NCBI GenBank assembly: GCA_965200825.1
Contig: OZ241385.1
Location: forward strand, 2,728,001-2,792,000
Length of the DNA: 64,000 nucleotides
Origin: Bin80 sp026709335
GTDB taxonomy: Bacteria > Bacteroidota > Rhodothermia > Rhodothermales > Bin80
Direction: 5' to 3'
The translations under genes and the position numbers were made by a program. The notes below the pieces were generated by a model, which saw nothing but the letters and a program-made list of their open reading frames with translations, searched no databases and was not told the DNA's origin. Below are positions 61,576-64,000 of this stretch, one piece after another (within the stretch, counting starts at the first letter, position 1; each line of letters opens with the position of its first letter).

Positions 61576-62229
61576 ATGTGTACAAGATTGAAACAATGTT
61601 GTTGGGGTGGTACGATCGGAATTCTGCTTGCATTCGTAGTTCCGAGTCTGGTTGTATTTGCACCTCCGCTTGGAATAAGCAGTTTTCTGGCTATTTCACC
61701 ACCGCCTCTTTCAACTCCTTCCTACCAGGATACATATTCCGTTCTCCAAAATCCTTGGGCAATTAAGCCGGAATATGTGGGAAATATTGATGAAGAGACT
61801 TTGTGGCTCGCACGTGCAATGTTTTCTGAAAGTAAGAGACATGACGAACAGGAGTTAATTGGCTGGATTGTCCGGAACCGCCTACATACAAAGTTTCATG
61901 GGTGCAATTCTTATCGCGAGTGTGTATTGGCCCCCGCTCAATTCAGTGCTTTTCTACCAGGTCAACCTAAGCTGAATTACTATACGAGCCTAGTGGAAAC
62001 CACACAGATCCCGGGGTGGCAGAAAACCTTAGCACTGGCTTTCTATATCCGCCATGCCGACGATCGCCTACGTCCGTTTTCTTCCAATGTACGCCATTTT
62101 TACAGCGAGCAATCCATGCTCGACCCGGAACTCCCCCCCGATTGGGTGGGAGACGCAGATCCAGTCTATCCTCAACGCAATATCCGATTGGATGAGCGCA
62201 GGTTTCGTTTTTATGCAGGCCTCAGGTGA
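61576..62229 (+). CDS. SleB-like cell-wall hydrolase
   Basis: A 217-residue exported protein with an N-terminal membrane segment (GGTIGILLAFVVPSLVVFAPPL) and a domain with WLARAMFSESKRHDEQELIGWIVRNRLHTKF, RECVLAPAQFSAF and VRHFYSEQSM. This resembles the catalytic core of SleB/CwlJ-like hydrolases (Glu in ARAMFSE). It probably cuts peptidoglycan in the periplasm, but the match is by eye. Divergent from pdxB and convergent with the outer-membrane protein gene. Confidence 0.65.
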   Translation: MCTRLKQCCWGGTIGILLAFVVPSLVVFAPPLGISSFLAISPPPLSTPSYQDTYSVLQNPWAIKPEYVGNIDEETLWLARAMFSESKRHDEQELIGWIVRNRLHTKFHGCNSYRECVLAPAQFSAFLPGQPKLNYYTSLVETTQIPGWQKTLALAFYIRHADDRLRPFSSNVRHFYSEQSMLDPELPPDWVGDADPVYPQRNIRLDERRFRFYAGLR

Positions 62230-62277
62230 GGTCAGATTCACCTCCAATTAAGAGTCGATCTGTTTTTGGTCGTCTGA

Positions 62278-62922
62278 TTATAGACCGATCGATACGCGAA
62301 TCATAACCGTATTCAGCCTTTGAGGATCTCCTACCTGTGAGGAGATCAAATTAAGGATGAGTTCATTCTCGATAAAACGGGTGATTCCAAACACATAGGC
62401 AATTTCAGGCAACAGGCTGATTGGCCCTAGATCAATTTTCAGCCCGCCTCCTATCTCGCCTGCATAGGAAAGAATTTTCAGATCATCACTGATTTCCTTG
62501 TCGTTTCCGGAGGGAATCCGAAATACCGGCCCCGCAAAGACATGGGGACTTACGACTGGCGAAGGCAACCCCAGGCGCAGTAGCAAATGGAGTTCTATCA
62601 GAGACACATCAAAGTTATCTCTGACGGAAGAGTTGTTTTCCCGTAGTCCTGAGAATAATTTTCCAGCATCCATATATCGTCCACCGATCCGCAGACCTGC
62701 GGGGCCGAGTGGGAACTCAATCCAGGCCCCGGCATGCCATCCGGTTTGACTCTCGAATCTGGTTTCCAGTTCATTGAGAGTAATATCACTCAGCCGCTGA
62801 AAATTGCTACCTATGGTTACCCCGAAGGTTTGAGCAGTTGCTGCAGGGACAAGGAGAAATCCAATGAAAAAAGCGGCACATAGGCGGTGTACTCCAATTC
62901 TGGAGAATAAGAGTGCAATCAT
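62278..62922 (-). CDS. Outer-membrane beta-barrel protein
   Basis: A 214-residue protein with a signal peptide (CAAFFIGFLLVPAATAQ) and alternating amphipathic strands (FGVTIGSNFQRLSD, AGLRIGGRYMDAGK, LIELHLLLRLGL, PHVFAGPVFRI, VMIRVSIGL at the end). The final strand ending in an aliphatic residue fits a small porin-like or OmpX-like barrel. No clear family. Confidence 0.65.
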   Translation of the reverse strand: MIALLFSRIGVHRLCAAFFIGFLLVPAATAQTFGVTIGSNFQRLSDITLNELETRFESQTGWHAGAWIEFPLGPAGLRIGGRYMDAGKLFSGLRENNSSVRDNFDVSLIELHLLLRLGLPSPVVSPHVFAGPVFRIPSGNDKEISDDLKILSYAGEIGGGLKIDLGPISLLPEIAYVFGITRFIENELILNLISSQVGDPQRLNTVMIRVSIGL

Positions 62923-62974
62923 GCGTTTACTGGTTGTGGGGGTTTCCCCCGGAAACTACAATATTATTTTAATT

Positions 62975-64000
62975 ATGCGAATCGGAATTACCTGCTATCC
63001 AGTTTATGGCGGAAGTGGGGTCGTTGCCACCGAACTCGGCAGAGCACTTGCCGCTCGAGGTCATGAAATACACTTCATTGCGTACTCTTTACCCTTCCGC
63101 CTCAACAAAGTTACGGAAAATATATGCTTTCACGAAGTCAGTGTCAATCGATATCCTCTTTTTGATTTTCCGCCGTATGCGCTCTCGCTCACAAGTAAGA
63201 TGGTAGATGTCGCCAAACATGAGGGGTTGGACCTACTTCACGTCCATTATGCAATTCCTCATGCCACCAGTGCCGTGCTCGCTCGTGATATTCTAGAAAA
63301 GCAATTACGCTCAATTCCAGTCGTAACCACCTTGCACGGAACTGACATTACGATTGTCGGGCAGGATGCATCCTATACTCCTGTGGTAACCTATTCCATT
63401 AACGCATCAGACGGGGTTACAGCGGTTTCTAACTTTTTGAGGCAGGAAACCTATGATGCATTTGATATTGAGGTTCCCATAAAAGTAATTCCAAATTTTA
63501 TTGATACGAATAATTTTTATCGCCTGCAAAAGCAACACTTCAAGAAGGCGATCTGCGGGGAGGAAGATCAAAAAGTGGTTCTGCATATCTCCAATTTTCG
63601 ACGTGTAAAGAATGTCCCTCATGTCGTAAAAACCTTTCATCAGATTCTGCAGCAAGGTGTATCTGGGAAATTACTTCTGGTTGGAGATGGTCCGGATCGC
63701 TCAAATGTAGAGCAACTGACGCGCGATCTTGGAATTCAGGATGCAGTTCGTTTTCTGGGTAAACAGGATCCAATCCAGGAGATTTTGTCTATTGCAGATC
63801 TGTTTCTGCTTACGAGTGGATCCGAAGCGTTTGGGCTCGCTCCTTTGGAAGCTATGGCCTGTAATGTTCCGGTTGTATGCAGTGACATCGGGGGGTTACC
63901 AGAATTGGTTGAGGGAAGCGGAGCAGGATATCTGTGTCCAGTTGGAGATATTGAGGCATTCTCTGAAGCATGCATGAAGATTCTAACCGATGATGCGCTA
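62975..64000 (+). CDS. bshA: N-acetyl-alpha-D-glucosaminyl L-malate synthase (cut by window edge)
   Basis: 342 residues of a GT4 glycosyltransferase, open to the right edge. It starts MRIGITCYPVYGGSGVVATE, a BshA hallmark, followed by LHVHYAIPHATSAVLA, VVTTLHGTDITIVGQD, HISNFRRVKN, LLVGDGPDR and SEAFGLAPLEAMACNVPVV with the donor-binding Glu residues. It joins UDP-GlcNAc and L-malate, the first step of bacillithiol synthesis. Bacillithiol is the main low-molecular thiol in Bacillota and Bacteroidota. Confidence 0.93.
   Translation, partial: MRIGITCYPVYGGSGVVATELGRALAARGHEIHFIAYSLPFRLNKVTENICFHEVSVNRYPLFDFPPYALSLTSKMVDVAKHEGLDLLHVHYAIPHATSAVLARDILEKQLRSIPVVTTLHGTDITIVGQDASYTPVVTYSINASDGVTAVSNFLRQETYDAFDIEVPIKVIPNFIDTNNFYRLQKQHFKKAICGEEDQKVVLHISNFRRVKNVPHVVKTFHQILQQGVSGKLLLVGDGPDRSNVEQLTRDLGIQDAVRFLGKQDPIQEILSIADLFLLTSGSEAFGLAPLEAMACNVPVVCSDIGGLPELVEGSGAGYLCPVGDIEAFSEACMKILTDDAL

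Overview
The window looks like a chromosomal segment of a Bacteroidota-type bacterium, probably a Rhodothermia or Balneolia relative. Four things suggest this: a type IX secretion C-terminal sorting domain (40018-41673), the bacillithiol gene bshA (62975 to the right edge), a three-subunit sdhCAB set with one cytochrome b subunit, and many lipoproteins of the six-bladed beta-propeller family. A TRAP transporter, a Pot-type ABC importer and many insertion-sequence relics fit a marine or host-associated lifestyle. This placement is inference; no rRNA, tRNA or CRISPR array was seen.

Layout. 1-4.3 kb is an accessory region: an ISNCY-type transposase end, a propeller lipoprotein, a small Cys-rich secreted peptide gene split by a complete ISL3 element, and another Cys-rich peptide. 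4.5-23 kb is mostly housekeeping: aminotransferase, SDR, TRAP transporter, an orphan propeller, cation exchanger, sdhB-sdhA-sdhC and citrate synthase, RNase G, MBL hydrolase, aroQ and nadE. 23.7-30.2 kb holds a TPR/metalloprotease protein, an orphan MoxR ATPase and an AbiEi/AbiEii toxin-antitoxin pair whose toxin carries a WYL-like C-terminal domain. 30.6-34.9 kb is a Pot-like ABC operon. 35.1-45.4 kb contains a truncated DUF4007 defence-island gene, a coupled operon (T9SS cargo, UPF0173, GAF-SpoIIE phosphatase, transaldolase, beta-CASP nuclease), pdxJ-era and a DUF4143 ATPase.

45.4-60.3 kb is the most unusual stretch. It holds group II intron relics on both strands, tandem Cys-rich peptide genes, two propeller lipoproteins flanking a membrane-anchored CPYC thioredoxin-like protein, and a 4.4-kb IS1595-type transposon inserted in the second propeller. 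The transposon carries a type IIG-like restriction-modification gene with a C7 frameshift. A Sel1 protein follows, then a third peptide-propeller-thioredoxin operon. 60.3-64 kb returns to chromosomal genes: pdxB, a SleB-like hydrolase, an outer membrane protein and bshA.

Main result. A repeated module is present at three loci: secreted peptides with an even number of mature cysteines (4-10), one or two six-bladed propeller lipoproteins, and at two of the loci a thioredoxin-fold membrane protein. All three loci are preceded by a shared leader sequence. 177 bp of it is 97 percent identical between 4155-4331 and 59618-59794, and a shorter core is at 46505. In two loci a gene of the module was split by a transposon, with 8-bp target duplications that let the original reading frame be rebuilt. 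In the third, the thioredoxin-like gene has an in-frame TGA. The propeller and small-peptide pairing resembles the NVEALA-type peptides of Bacteroidota. The thioredoxin partner, the shared leader, the constant-head/variable-tail peptides and the repeated inactivation suggest a fast-evolving secreted-peptide system.
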